Position numbers and translations under genes: made by a program
Assembly (NCBI GenBank): GCA_029948255.1
Contig: JALIZF010001764.1
Span: 186,001-250,000 of the forward strand
Direction: 5' to 3'
Length of the DNA: 64,000 bases
Source of the DNA: Telmatactis stephensoni
Lineage: Eukaryota > Cnidaria > Anthozoa > Actiniaria > Isophelliidae
The notes under the pieces: model-generated
The model's input: only the letters and a program-made list of their open reading frames with translations
Databases searched by the model: none
What the model was told of the DNA's origin: nothing
Part shown: positions 13,201-22,879 of the stretch, in pieces
How the letters are laid out: each line of letters starts with the position of its first letter
How positions within the stretch are numbered: the stretch's first letter is position 1

Positions 13201-16200
13201 GACCAGTGATGCTAACAGATCCCGGCCAGGTATCGATGTTTTCTTGATTCCATAAAACAATTCGTTCTCTATGGACATGTATCCGGATGTGTTACATATT
13301 ACGTATGGTTTGGGCTTCCTGTGTTGGGTTCTCGTAAGCGGCCACTTTCTCCTGATCCCAAGGGTGATCGCTTACGAGAGAGAGTCAATTACAGCATGTA
13401 ATAAATGGGTCGATGGTAGTGTTTGCAGTTGATATATATTGTATATGTCTTACAGAGTTGTTTTGAGCTAGAGATCTACAAGGTTTACTAGCAACGATAA
13501 CAATGACGACGATAGGAGGAGGAGGGGAGGGGGGGGGGGGGTTTGAAGAAGAGGAAGGTTAACCAGGCCTTGGGTTAGGAGACCCGAACTCGAGCAGTGG
13601 CTGCTAAACCTGATGTAAGTAGGCCACGTTCCAAATCATTGTGTTGAAGTTGTACATACCAATCCAAAGACCAACGTTCCCACCAAGTAGCGTCATGATT
13701 GACATAAGGATGCCCGCTAGGAATTGCGGCGTACCGTAACGGTCGACGATGAATTTATAGAGAAAAGGACCAGCGCCGTACCATGCAAATGTACTGTAAT
13801 AATGAGAAAGTATTGAAATATTTGTGATATACATGAACAGGCAGTGTGAACAACTTCAATTTGGGCATTAGTGATTGCATTATTTATGCTATATTTCAAG
13901 GCAGAACAGATATCGAAAAAAATGTTTTGATAATGATGAATACGGCCTGCGTGACTTCCATTAAACGCAATTAGCATTTATACTTGCTAGCTGCGAAGTG
14001 ATATGAATATTGTGCACATGCTTTTATTTATGTAGCAATAATACATGTATCCGTAAAGCAAAGTTGCTGATTGGACAAGAATCGTGCGTGATTACAGTAA
14101 ACACGCGGAGGTGACGTTACAATCTTACCCGCGTTCTTATTGGTTGAAATATTTTGATTAAATATTAAAACAAATAGCTACCATTTTTCCGTACGTCTGT
14201 GCAATAGAAGCACAGGACGTCGGAAATATGGTGAAATTACGTACGTCATGAGACGAAGTCGAGTGTCTTGATTGTTGTTCTCATTTGAAGTCCTCTGCGC
14301 ATCCATTAGACTTAGATCCACAGAGAAATGAAATTGTTTTATGTAATATTTATCGAAAAGAATTCAACTAATCCGAGCGCGCGTACGATTCTTTGACGTC
14401 ATAACCATGCACGACTCTCTCACAATCAGAGCGCACGTAAAATACAAATTAATTGCTATGTAATATCCTCTAATTGATTCCTCTGAACTCACCCAGTTAT
14501 CATACCAGAAATATGAAATATGTAAGTTTTGTTGGTGACCAGCAGTCTAGTAGCGGGAAGCATATCTCTCAATGTACCACGTATATTTGTATTCTTCTTT
14601 ATAATATAACCGCTATTAATGGCTTCTTCACGCATGCGCTGTGAACCTGGTAGCTTGCTTGGAAATCCCAGGAGAAGAAGTCCAGAGAAAATAAGAAGAA
14701 AGCCAACACCTAGTGGACCTAGCCACCAGGCCCCTACCCAGCGCTGGTCACGTGGTGTCAGGAGAAGACCACGAGGCTGTGGATGTTTTATAGAGAGAGA
14801 TGTTATTTTACCTGTTATGTTTTATATTCAATCAGTTGTTGACTGACTGACTGATTAGTTGACTGATCGAATTATTAATTGATTGATGAATTGATTGATT
14901 GACAAATTGACAGATGGATTGATTAATTGTTTGTCTGTTTGTTTGTTTTATTGTTTGATTAATTGATTGATGGATTGTTTGATTAATTGAGTGATTGAGT
15001 GATGGATTGATTGATTGATTGATTCATCCCAAATGTTTATCTAACTATGCTATAAATGCTATAAATATGACAGCATTTGAATTATACCGCCGTTTAAACG
15101 AGCGAAAATAAGACGCGCCTTATCTAAGGCACGAGCGCCTCTCCGTATAAACGGCATTTTAGTCTAAGACGAGTCTTAGCTAGCAGCGATGGAACAGCGT
15201 TCTGAGCTGTTACTCGATAAGGCTCGATAAAGGCACGTGTTAGACTAACAGTGCCGTATATATAGAGAGATGCGCGCCTTGTGTAAGGCGTGCCTTAGAT
15301 AAGAATCGTCTTATTTTCGCTTGTATAAATGTCCTTAATAACTGTCTGTCGTTATTGCACAACTTATAATATCAAACTAAGGTTATTTTGTCCTCCAAAT
15401 CACTTAGCAGATCAGCTAGCCTAGTGGTATGGTCCAGTCCCTTTACGACTGTTTCAATTCCTCCATCATTGAATACGAAGTTTGCAGGTTAGCGCGCAAG
15501 TAGCCAACATTTCCATCATGATTTGGATTGGCTGTGCGCAAAAACAGTAGTTGTATGTTCACCTCTATAGCGCAGAGTTGTACAAAAGTTGAGCACCCTC
15601 GATCTTAAACCTGTATCTGTTGCACGCAACCGCCCAAGGGTGGACACACGGTACAACTCTGATTTGAACGCAACATTGTAGAAAACGCGCTTCAGGTCAT
15701 CCATAACCTTTATTCTGTGAATTTTTCTGTTCGCGGAAAGACGAATTTCTCATCTAGTTAAGTGTGTGTTGGAATGAATACTGCTCTAGTAGTGGAAATT
15801 AAGAATTCTCTTACCTGCGAAAGCTCGACATAAACCTCCAATAACTTCCCTCCAATGATAGAACCTACTCCAGGACCAACTACAAAAGCTGTAAAGAAAA
15901 TCCCAAGATATAAACCAATGTGTTTGGGATGAACATTCTCATCAAGCCAGGCTGGTGTTATTGTTAATACAGGGGCTGAACCAATACCAGAGAGAAGTTG
16001 AGAGATGACAAAAATGACGTAGAATTGAGATGAAGAAGATTGTGAGGTTTGGCAGTGTGTGTCTTGGACGATGGAAGATACATTACGTAAGCAGAATGGT
16101 GGGTTTCTTCTGGACACTAAAACAGAATAAAAAACCGAGATGAAAACTTGATGAGAACAGTTGTTAAAGAAATCTAGAGAAATTGCAATTTTAAAATCTA

Positions 16201-19200
16201 TTTGAATTGCCCTATCGCATAATGACGTCACACCAAAACATTCTATTGTTTTGACGCTAAGGATTATGGTCGCCAGAGGGGATCAGAGTGATTGCATATC
16301 AAATAAAATGCAGATGAGCAATCACTGATACATGATATATATCAAAACTTGATGCATTGAAGTTTTACTTCGAAAAGGAATATTAATAGGTCCCAATTTC
16401 CACTGTTTCTGAGCATCTATCCCCAATGTAAACATACTGTGACGTCATTATGCGATAGGGCAATAATTGAACACTAAAAATCGTAGTAATAAATTTGAAT
16501 AAAATTTACTTCTTTGTTCTCTTAAAACTTTAATTTGTTGTATCGATCAAACACTGTTTGAAAATATTTTAAATAATACAGTACTTAAACAGCTCGCAGC
16601 ACTCTACTTCTAATACTGTTAGAAACGGCTAGTATTCGAGCAATCAATAGAACATAAATCCTTACACCGAACTAGCTTCTCTACAAAATAACCGAACAAA
16701 GGGTTTTGATGTGGCACTCTGTAGTACTGAGCAATTCAACAACAGAACACACGATTTGTTTCGTGAAAATGAATTCCTTTTATCAAACCTGGTATCCAAA
16801 CTATTCGGTAGGAATATCTGCGTAGCATTTTTACATCTCCGTTAGCATTAAGATCCTTTTTTTGCGTATTAGCAGCCGGTAGTTCATGTAGCAGTGTTGT
16901 TTGTTTTATGTAAATGCAGTTACAGAATTGTTCAGTATGTATTTGCATGCAATTTTGCAATTAGTTTCTTATTAAAATTCTCACCGGTATTTTTGACGTA
17001 TTTTTTTTTGTTAAGCGCTGTTACACAAAAAGATCAGCTTCAAGGGAAGGACGAGGAAAGATTGGGGGATTATACGCGCCTCCCCCTCCGAACTTCGTCA
17101 ATACACAAGCAAATGTTTTTGCCTCGTAGATGAAATAATTTGACCAAATATGATAAATACATTTCCCAGAGAGTTGACGTGTTTGTCTTTTTACGGCAAC
17201 TGAGAAAAGTTGGCCACATAAAAAATTGCTAGACGATTTGTTAAAGAACATTTTTCAAATCTTTAGCCCCCAGGTCTTCTGTCAGGGCGTTCCGCGCAGT
17301 CAAAAGATTCCCATTTTTGGGATTTCCTATACTAATTTGTTCGGTACGGCTGTCTGAAATGATTACAGTTACATAACTCAACGATGGAACTATATGCACT
17401 CGCGATAGCTAACTTGAGTGGTTTCTACATGATCGCTGCTGAACATATTTCAGCAATCGTAGTGATATGGAAATGAAGCTTAAACATTGTTGTGTTACAA
17501 ATTGCAGAGCAAATGTTGCTCCTTTTACCACTCCGCGCGCAACAAATTTTCTTTGTTGCAAAAAGTAGACAGTGCTTCTACTTCGTGCAACAAAGGAAAT
17601 TTGTTGTGCATGGGGTGGTAATACGTCGAGCAACATTTGCTCTGCAACTTGCAACGCAACAATGTTGCACGACAAGTTGCACGATTTTGTTGCTCGTATT
17701 ACCGGGCCTTAAAGACACTTTGTGAAATCAACCAAGGTGCCGTAAAGTTGATCTAAAGAACAGAATAAAACCAGTACCTGATGTTGGATCAAAAGTGCTA
17801 GACAAGAAATGAGGAAGAGAATAAAGACACGATGCAATCCCTGTAAGAATACCACCATATCCTAACCATTTTCCTTTGTGGCTATGTCCAGCGTAGAAGC
17901 TTATTAGGGTACCAAATATCATTGATGTTATGTCCATCGACGAGATGATAAAACCCGTTTGTTTGCTGTTCAACAAGAAGTGTTTTTCTAACGAAGGTAG
18001 AGACATCTGGACGAATGTATAGACTGCCATTCCTGAAATAACAAAACCGGTAGCATGAAATCCATAGAAAAGGGTTGTAGAGGGAAGGGGGGAGGGGTGG
18101 GGTTAAAGATCGTCCACACTAATTTCAAGCCTTTTTTGTGATCATTCTCAGAATGCATGTAATCTGGGAAATGATCTATAACACGATTCCAAGAGACCAT
18201 GATACTAAGAGAGCAAATCTCAGTATTGAAGTCTGTGCGATGTTCGCGGCGACTAAGGCTATTTTTTAGTAACTTCGCCATCGCGCGCGCAAGGCCCTCA
18301 ACCAATAGAATTTGCTTTTTGGCGTGCGCGCGGAAGGGAACGTTTGAAATCTATTGTTTAAGTGCCTTGCGCGCGCGATGGCGAAATTACTAAAAATAGC
18401 CTTAGGCGCCACGAACGTCGCACAAACATCAATGCTGAGTTTCGCTCTCTTAGTATTATGGTCTCTTGACGATTCTTGGAAATCAATTGCCGCTAAATCT
18501 ATCAAACTGATATTCAGTGACACTGTATTTAGTTTACAAATGCCCTATGCCGCTTATTGGTTTAGTATTATTTTGTCCAGTATTTCCTTCGCGCTAGCCT
18601 CCTCCCCAGGCCTCCTTCTTTAGCCTCCTCCTCTAGCAACAGCTATTGGGCTTCCTTTGTAACGAATATATTGACCGTGATCCTCCCCGCCATTCTCCCT
18701 CCTCTCACTTCTCCTTAAGAGGAAGCCCAAGAACAAAGGAAACCCACAGGAAACGTACAGTGATGCCTGCGGATACCTTTGCGCTTTGTTTTTCATATTT
18801 CTAAGCCGGAACCGCGTCGAACGATCAAACCGCTTGCGAAGCCGCTTAACGTCGGCGCTACTACTTTAAGTATATCATTTTACCGATTGTACCGGCTAAA
18901 ATAAAGTGTTTTTCTTAATTGCTGTATTGATGTTAATTGTCGTTGTTTTAAAACTTTGTTTTCAGCGTCGTTTTTGTTATCGGTGGTGGTATTGATTTGT
19001 GAGTTCAAAAGGAGTCTCCAAATACAAGTTGGCCGTATCAATCATGAAAGATCGAGTCCTTCGCGGGTCTATTTTGTTATTGGCCAAATCCGACGAAATC
19101 GTCATTAACTATTGATAAACTGACATCACCAAGGGCCTTAAGCTAACAAACCTACGGGAGATTTCCCTCAGCTATCTTCGTATAAGCAAAGTTATCAACT

Positions 19201-20675
19201 CACATGCAGAATTCTATTCAATTAAAAGGCCAGATTTCAGCCGTCGGCGCGGAGTTTCGAGCGCCCGCGATACACAAAACTCCGACGGCTAAAATCTGAA
19301 GGCCAATCTACTTAATTTTTGTCGGGAACCAAAGGTCGATAGACTGAACAAATGAACACGCCCTCCCCTCCCTCCCCTCCCTACTTTCCTTAATTCGCTC
19401 ATCTCCTCCAAAGGTCTCGAGGACCGTACCGGAATAATGGTTAAAACTCAAAACCAAAATGTCACGTTCAAAGTAGACGTAACGAAAAACTACTTATTAA
19501 CGTACGTGTGGTCTCAAGACAGAAGCTATGTTCAATTTATATCTCATGTCCTTTTTTCCGGTTGAATGGGAGTATATCAAGCATATCAAAGTCGCCGCCC
19601 AAGTTGGCAAGCATGCAGTTTTACTCACATCTGAGCCAAGAACTTCACGTTCCTCAAAGAACGGCACATACAACGAATTCTTTAAGAAAAACTGTTTATT
19701 TAAGTGTCCAAATCTCCTAGCACTTGCGCACTAATTGGGGGACACTGTACTCTCACACACATTACCTCTACATTAAATATTTTGCAAATAATCACTCGAC
19801 TCACATTTTTATTTTTTTTGTTCGCGGTTTTAAGTTACATATATTTTAAGTTTATCTATATTCTTTGCCTACGAATCACTGTTAAAATATAATGGCAACC
19901 TTTTTGAATTTATAAAGTTTTTGTATTTGATTATCAGACGACAGAAACTGGAATCGAAAAAACGAGAAATAAAGACGTACTACCAGATGCTCGAAAGGAT
20001 GGAGAATGTCTTACGTTTTTTATCATTATTTTGCACAGAATTTAGAAAGAACAAATAATTACAAATGGTCGAGTTGATAAGAAATAAATGGTCGATCATC
20101 AATTGTTTTGATGGTGGTCTAATATTTTGGTCACAGTATTTAGTTTCTAATGGGCTGTCTTGCTTTCTTGCTTTGGTCTTCTCAAACTGAAGTACCTGCT
20201 GTCAAGTGTTCTAGATACTTAAGAATTGTATCATTTGCTCTGCTTTTGTTCCTTGTTTTATTTCAGTTACAAAATGTAACTTACATTTTGAATATGAAAT
20301 ATTTGGTCTGGGGGCTATTTTCTTAAACATTACTCAACAAATTCAATTACAGCATATGACTGTATCTTTATATTATAAACTTTTATAACATATATATAAA
20401 CTTAACCTTTGTATGTAAAAATACAAATCCATACCTTGAAATATAGTCACAAAGCAGACAATTGTCAGCATCCAACGAGATGTATTAAGCCATTGTAGAC
20501 ACCTTGGACGAAAACTCAGCCATCCCCAGCTTTTTTCCTCGTCAAAGTCAAACTCATGCAAGCTCTCTGTAGTATCGGCTACTCGCAAGATTCGACCCTC
20601 GTGCTCTTCGGGAGTGGTGCACGCCTCTAAAGACTGCTTGGATCGAACTATGTCACTAACTGCATTCAAGTTCAT
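6131..20675 (-). CDS. SLCO: SLCO/OATP organic anion transporter, ten coding exons, 683 aa
   Basis: The gene encodes a 12-helix plasma-membrane transporter of the organic anion transporting polypeptide family, which in animals takes up amphipathic anions such as steroid conjugates, eicosanoids and xenobiotics without sodium. I assembled ten exons from the sequence; every junction has AG/GT, phases agree throughout, and the total of 2052 nt gives 683 residues plus stop, normal for the family (about 640-720). Diagnostic features are the signature D276[10 protein letters not shown] at the start of exon 4, the Kazal-like cysteine-rich loop ([22 protein letters not shown]) at about 459-550, and [14 protein letters not shown] in exon 9. 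The start at 20675 precedes the usual RPRCLQ block before helix 1. Introns carry many MITEs. The subfamily cannot be told. An upstream non-coding exon is possible. Confidence 0.9.
7302..7516 (-). CDS. SLCO: SLCO exon 9
   Basis: It covers residues 574-645, reading [19 protein letters not shown] and [14 protein letters not shown], then GRRGNCLNY, all typical of OATP helices 11-12. Acceptor is CTTTTTATAG, donor GTAGGAAC. Confidence 0.92.
7516..8587. repeat. SLCO intron 8 with minisatellite and (GGTT)n tract
   Basis: Four copies of a roughly 50-bp unit beginning ACTCGGCGAGCGACGA start at 7762, 7813, 7863 and 7911. A long GGTT/GTTT tract follows at about 8368-8560, ending some 25 bp before the donor of exon 8. 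Confidence 0.85.
8587..8783 (-). CDS. SLCO: SLCO exon 8
   Basis: It covers residues 509-574, starting SFTNCSCV (end of the cysteine-rich loop) and continuing [18 protein letters not shown] into helix 10. Acceptor is TTATTTGTGCAG, donor GTGAGTT; the last codon is split AG/G. Confidence 0.92.
8882..9013. repeat. GA-rich purine tract
   Basis: An AGAGA/AGGAA purine run on the plus strand within SLCO intron 7. Frames across it (serine/leucine/phenylalanine-rich) are artefacts. Confidence 0.9.
9156..9303 (-). CDS. SLCO: SLCO exon 7, Kazal-like loop
   Basis: It covers residues 459-508, reading [17 protein letters not shown] then [17 protein letters not shown] and YAGC. This is the family's extracellular cysteine-rich loop between helices 9 and 10. 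Donor is GTAAGTGG, phase 0. Confidence 0.95.
10124..10345. repeat. T/C-rich tract followed by GAA/A-rich tract
   Basis: A pyrimidine run (10124-10260) is followed 30 bp later by a purine run (10288-10345). The two can pair, so the locus could fold as a hairpin. The A-run abuts the tRNA-like sequence and may be the tail of that SINE, read on the minus strand as a T-run. Confidence 0.8.
10346..10430 (-). repeat. tRNA-like sequence: SINE head or tRNA pseudogene
   Basis: The minus strand reads CCGTGGCGCAGTTGG, an A box, and 50 bp later CCGGGTTCGAAACC, a B box, then a run of T. The acceptor and T stems pair only partly, so a functional tRNA is unlikely. A tRNA-derived SINE head or a decayed tRNA gene fits better. 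Confidence 0.55.
10463..10762 (+). repeat. SINE-like dispersed repeat, copy 1
   Basis: The first half (10463-10622) starts TATTTTGTCCTCCAAATC and contains an A-box-like TTAGCCTAGTGGTAAGG; it recurs at 15375-15520. The second half (10622-10762) contains GTCTGGATGCATGG and GAGTTCGAGCCC (B-box-like) and recurs at 6590-6716 and 23322-23420. Confidence 0.6.
11097..11326. repeat. (TGAAA)n microsatellite, about 45 copies
   Basis: A perfect pentanucleotide array in SLCO intron 6. Confidence 0.97.
11446..11689. mobile_element. Foldback MITE, copy next to SLCO exon 6 donor
   Basis: The ends are CAAGAGATCATAATA on the left and TATTATGGTCTCTTG on the right. The right arm (TTGCACGCGCGATGGC and TTACTAAAAATA) matches the copy at 18190-18468; the left arm is decayed. 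Flanks are GTTAGTC (11439-11445) and GTTGGTC (11690-11696), a 7-bp target duplication with one mismatch. Confidence 0.75.
11700..11859 (-). CDS. SLCO: SLCO exon 6
   Basis: It covers residues 406-459, reading [20 protein letters not shown] then [14 protein letters not shown], which is helix 9 and the start of the extracellular loop. Acceptor is TCTTCTACAG, donor GTAGACC. The phases join exon 5 (G/GA) and exon 7 (AG/A) exactly. The exon lacks an ATG near its start and is easy to miss. Confidence 0.9.
11933..13395. mobile_element. Possible decayed TA-target DNA transposon remnant
   Basis: The left edge reads CAGTTGACACTCTTTAAACG and the right edge, reverse-complemented, TAATTGACTCTCTCTCGTAA, with GCGACCAC-type sequence inside both; further GTAAGCGACC motifs occur at 12665 and 13181. 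TA lies at both edges, as in pogo/Tigger-type insertions. There is no transposase frame. The 12000-12640 palindrome lies inside it. Confidence 0.4.
12000..12640. mobile_element. Palindromic foldback element with CACGTG/TGACGTCA motifs
   Basis: Left arm 12000-12297 and right arm 12363-12640 are near-perfect reverse complements (for example GGACCAGCGATGAGGGCAGT against its partner at 12278). Each arm has GTCACGTGACCTATGACGTC or its complement, and the loop has GGTCACGTGACC. It has no coding capacity and lies in SLCO intron 5. Confidence 0.85.
13660..13793 (-). CDS. SLCO: SLCO exon 5
   Basis: It covers residues 361-405, reading [20 protein letters not shown] then [17 protein letters not shown], which are helices 7-8 of the OATP fold. 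Acceptor is TTATTACAG, donor GTATGT; both end codons are split and resolve to Gly. Confidence 0.93.
13794..14492. other. SLCO intron 4: nothing recognised
   Basis: The 699-bp intron between exons 4 and 5 is AT-rich with no clear element. CGTACGTC motifs near 14191 and 14238 are arranged as a short inverted pair. Confidence 0.4.
14493..14776 (-). CDS. SLCO: SLCO exon 4, family signature
   Basis: It covers residues 267-361. It opens [20 protein letters not shown], containing the OATP superfamily signature around helix 6, and ends [12 protein letters not shown] in helix 7. Acceptor is CATCCACAG, donor GTGAGTTC. Confidence 0.96.
14827..15024. repeat. Degenerate (GATT)n tract
   Basis: GATT/GACT repeats with many interruptions, in SLCO intron 3. 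Confidence 0.9.
15088..15334. mobile_element. Palindromic MITE
   Basis: Left end GCCGTTTAAACGAGCGAAAA and right end TTTTCGCTTGTATAAATG, each followed inward by TAAGACG and TTATCTAAGGCACG, form arms of about 45 bp. It is non-coding, in SLCO intron 3. Confidence 0.8.
15375..15520 (+). repeat. SINE-like dispersed repeat, copy 2
   Basis: It matches the first half of the repeat at 10463: TATTTTGTCCTCCAAATCAC, then GCTAGCCTAGTGGTATGG, then GACTGTTTC and CCTCC. Only this half is present. Confidence 0.6.
15815..16116 (-). CDS. SLCO: SLCO exon 3
   Basis: It covers residues 166-266, reading [11 protein letters not shown] (extracellular loop) then [20 protein letters not shown] and [20 protein letters not shown], helices 4-5. 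Acceptor is TTCTGTTTTAG, donor GTAAGAG at phase 0. Confidence 0.93.
16207..16463. mobile_element. MITE with 26-bp terminal inverted repeats
   Basis: TTGCCCTATCGCATAATGAC followed by GTCACA at the left end is perfectly repeated in inverse orientation at the right end. The 257-bp element is non-coding, in SLCO intron 2. Confidence 0.9.
17440..17715. repeat. Imperfect palindrome rich in GCAACAA
   Basis: GAGCAAATGTTGCTC near 17508 and its partner GAGCAACATTTGCTC near 17629 flank a foldback centred on about 17575. Several nested GCAACA/TGTTGC pairs lie around it, in SLCO intron 2. Confidence 0.65.
17778..18032 (-). CDS. SLCO: SLCO exon 2
   Basis: It covers residues 81-166, reading [18 protein letters not shown] then [18 protein letters not shown] and [15 protein letters not shown], helices 2-3. 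Acceptor is TTTGTTATTTCAG, donor GTACTGG. Confidence 0.93.
18190..18468. mobile_element. Foldback MITE with perfect 7-bp target duplication
   Basis: Termini are CAAGAGACCATGATACTAAG and CTTAGTATTATGGTCTCTTG, with arms of about 118 bp containing GCGCGCGATGGCGAAATTAC or its complement. Flanking ACGATTC occurs at 18183-18189 and 18469-18475. It is the best-preserved member of a family with copies at 11446 and 29702. It lies in SLCO intron 1. Confidence 0.92.
19227..19305. repeat. Small hairpin (MITE remnant)
   Basis: GGCCAGATTTCAGCCGTCGG pairs with CCGACGGCTAAAATCTGAAG across a short loop, within SLCO intron 1. Confidence 0.7.
20435..20675 (-). CDS. SLCO: SLCO exon 1 (first coding exon)
   Basis: It covers residues 1-80, beginning [14 protein letters not shown] at an ATG. 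A long acidic cytosolic N-terminus is followed by [19 protein letters not shown] and helix 1 ending TIFQ, the usual OATP start. Donor is GTATGG; codon 81 is split G/GA (Gly). Confidence 0.9.
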
Positions 20676-21700
20676 TCTCAGAGTTTGAATGGGGCTTGAG
20701 CCGTGGGCAGTGGAATAGATTCGCTTTTCCTAGCTCAAGTCAGCCCATCCTATGGGCGTTGATTCTAGGGGACATAATTTGTTTTCCAAGTTGTTGATCC
20801 GATTATGACGAATTGTACATTTAACGGTTTAGATTAGCTCTGTTCAGGAAGGAAGTAATCCGCTTAGTTAATTGAAAAACTTAGTTTTTATTGAAATGAC
20901 AGCATTTGGTGGAAAGTCGAGACGAAATGACTAATTTTAAGACGGCGAGTTCCGATCACCTGTTTGTAAGTTGTCTCATCTAGTCAAGGTTAACTAGCTA
21001 ATAGGCATGAGTTAACCTATTAAGAACATTTTCTACTGAGCATTGGAATTATTGTTTGTATTTTTCCCGTTGCCTATTTTTCTTTGAATATCTCACCTAT
21101 ATTCATTTCTATATTTGTTCACGGGTTTTTATTTTAAGTTTATCTATATTCTTTTTTTTAACTTTATTGAAATATTCATCCATCCATCTATCTATTCATT
21201 CATTTATCCATTTATTCATTGTCATCCCTTTATCCACATTGCATGTATTGCATACTAATTGGCTTCCCCTTTTTAAACTAAAACAATTTAAAGCAAAGTT
21301 TGAAGTATATATTGTAGTGTATAATCGAAAGAGAAAAAGGAATTGATCCTTTTCTCACTACTAGTCTGTAATGTTTAGTCTGACATTCTGACATATTCTA
21401 TTATGTCTGTAATTATCTCGATCGTCTCTAGCTCACGGCAAATAAATGTCTTCGATCCAAGTCCTTATCCAAATCAAATGAATTACAAAACGTCTAGCCT
21501 CAGGCGTTTTTACTCGTGCCCAGGCCTTTAGGCCGGGACGAGTCAAAAAATACCGTTTCGTGTTCAACGTCGGGTTTTTGCAAATGAGAGGGACTGGGAC
21601 TAGGGACTGGGAACGATAATGCCATGAGGTCTCTCGGTAACTACTTCATGTAATCATTCGTTTTACTTTGTTCGATAAAGTGTGCTGTAGAATGGTATGT
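20676..21700. other. SLCO upstream region; no gene seen
   Basis: The SLCO promoter should lie here but no clear core element is visible. A short (ATCC/ATTC)n tract is at 21174-21216. The stretch 21485-21545 contains TACTCGTGCCCAGGCC-like sequence that reappears, inverted, near 55000. Confidence 0.4.
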
Positions 21701-21759
21701 AGAACCATAATGTGAATTTCTACAAGAAGTAATTACCCGTCTCAGTTGATGTTCCTTCG

Positions 21760-22014
21760 ATGAAAGTCAAGATGTGGAAGGTATTATTTGTCTTCTGTTT
21801 TTCCCTATTTACGCTCCAAATGCTTACAAATGCACACACTGTTCGCGGTAGATCTACACTAAAAGATGTCGAGCGTTTTCGGCATGGATTGTTCCGCGAA
21901 CACATGAAAGCCATGAATAGCTTGAAAGCCTTGAATAGCTTGAAAGCAGCCATGAAAGCCTTGATTAACAGTTTGTATAAGTTTACCGTGAAATTATTAT
22001 ATTATGCTATTTAA
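21760..22014 (+). CDS. Candidate small secreted cationic peptide, 84 aa
   Basis: The frame has the look of a secreted peptide precursor. A basic start (MKVKMWK) is followed by a hydrophobic core (VLFVFCFSLFTLQML) and a plausible signal-peptidase site at TNAHT. The rest is lysine/arginine-rich, with a short internal repeat (NSLKAL, NSLKAA, MKAL) that would form an amphipathic helix. An AATAAA hexamer follows at 22243-22248. Such layouts occur in antimicrobial or toxin-like peptides, but no family is recognised and short frames of this size can arise by chance. It has no splice signals that I can judge and lies upstream of, and divergent from, the SLCO gene. Confidence 0.4.
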   Translation: MKVKMWKVLFVFCFSLFTLQMLTNAHTVRGRSTLKDVERFRHGLFREHMKAMNSLKALNSLKAAMKALINSLYKFTVKLLYYAI

Positions 22015-22242
22015 TATGAAGACTTTACTTTATATTATTTGTGTTTTGATTGTTGTTAAATTTATTTTCAAACAAGTTTATATGTGCTGTTACTCTGCAA
22101 CGTACAGAAGTTTATACATTGATGATTGTGATATATTTGAGAAAGCAACCGAATTATCTGTCAATAATTGCGAGAAGAATTCGAAAGCAATCGAATAATG
22201 TATAAATGCTGATGACAACAATACATGTACAGAGCGTATATC

Positions 22243-22248
22243 AATAAA
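22243..22248 (+). promoter_or_regulatory. AATAAA polyadenylation-like hexamer
   Basis: It lies about 230 bp after the stop of the candidate secreted peptide and would serve its transcript if the gene is real. Confidence 0.35.
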
Positions 22249-22522
22249 GAGCTGTAGATCTCGATATGCAAAGTTTATTTATTACAATAGTAGTATTAGA
22301 TACAAATGCCATAGCGTTCGTGACCGTGAACCAAGCAGAATTCCAGTGAGACGACTTACACGTGCTTACGTAAAAGCAGAAAAATAAGGAAGCTTATCAG
22401 AAGAAAATACATAGCAAAACATGTACCCAGATCATCAAAAATCCATCACATTCATGCATTCAGTCTTGGAAGTAAATTATACAGTGATGAAGACAAAAAG
22501 TGTATATGTAAACCAAGAAAAA

Positions 22523-22876
22523 ACCCCGGGGGGCCGGGTGTACTCCCTATATTGATCGTCGTATTTTTTAGGGGTTGAAATCGCCGATTTGGTATTTTTT
22601 TAGGGGTCATCAGAGAAAATCCAAGGTTTTTCAGAAAAGATGGTATTTTTTAGGGGTACAAAATAAACGAGACGATTTTTTTTACTTACTGCCTTTTTAT
22701 TAGAACACTTTTTGTTTGATTTTTTGGTATTTTTAGGGGTATTTTTGAGCTGTTAGGTATTTTTTAGGATCGAAAATTTTGGCATTTGGGTATTTTTTAG
22801 GATACGTTTTGGAGGTTTCCGACGATCATCCCTAGCGTTTTGACCCCAAAGACCCCCCCCCCCCCCCCCCCCGGGA
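22523..22876. mobile_element. G/C-tract element with GTATTTTTTAGGGG internal repeats
   Basis: The left end is CCCCGGGGGGCCGGG and the right end a run of about 20 C ending in GGG. GATCGTCG on the left pairs with CGACGATC on the right. The inside repeats GTATTTTTTAGGGG five or more times. Similar G/C-tract elements occur at 46272 and 61755. Confidence 0.65.
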
Positions 22877-22879
22877 AAA

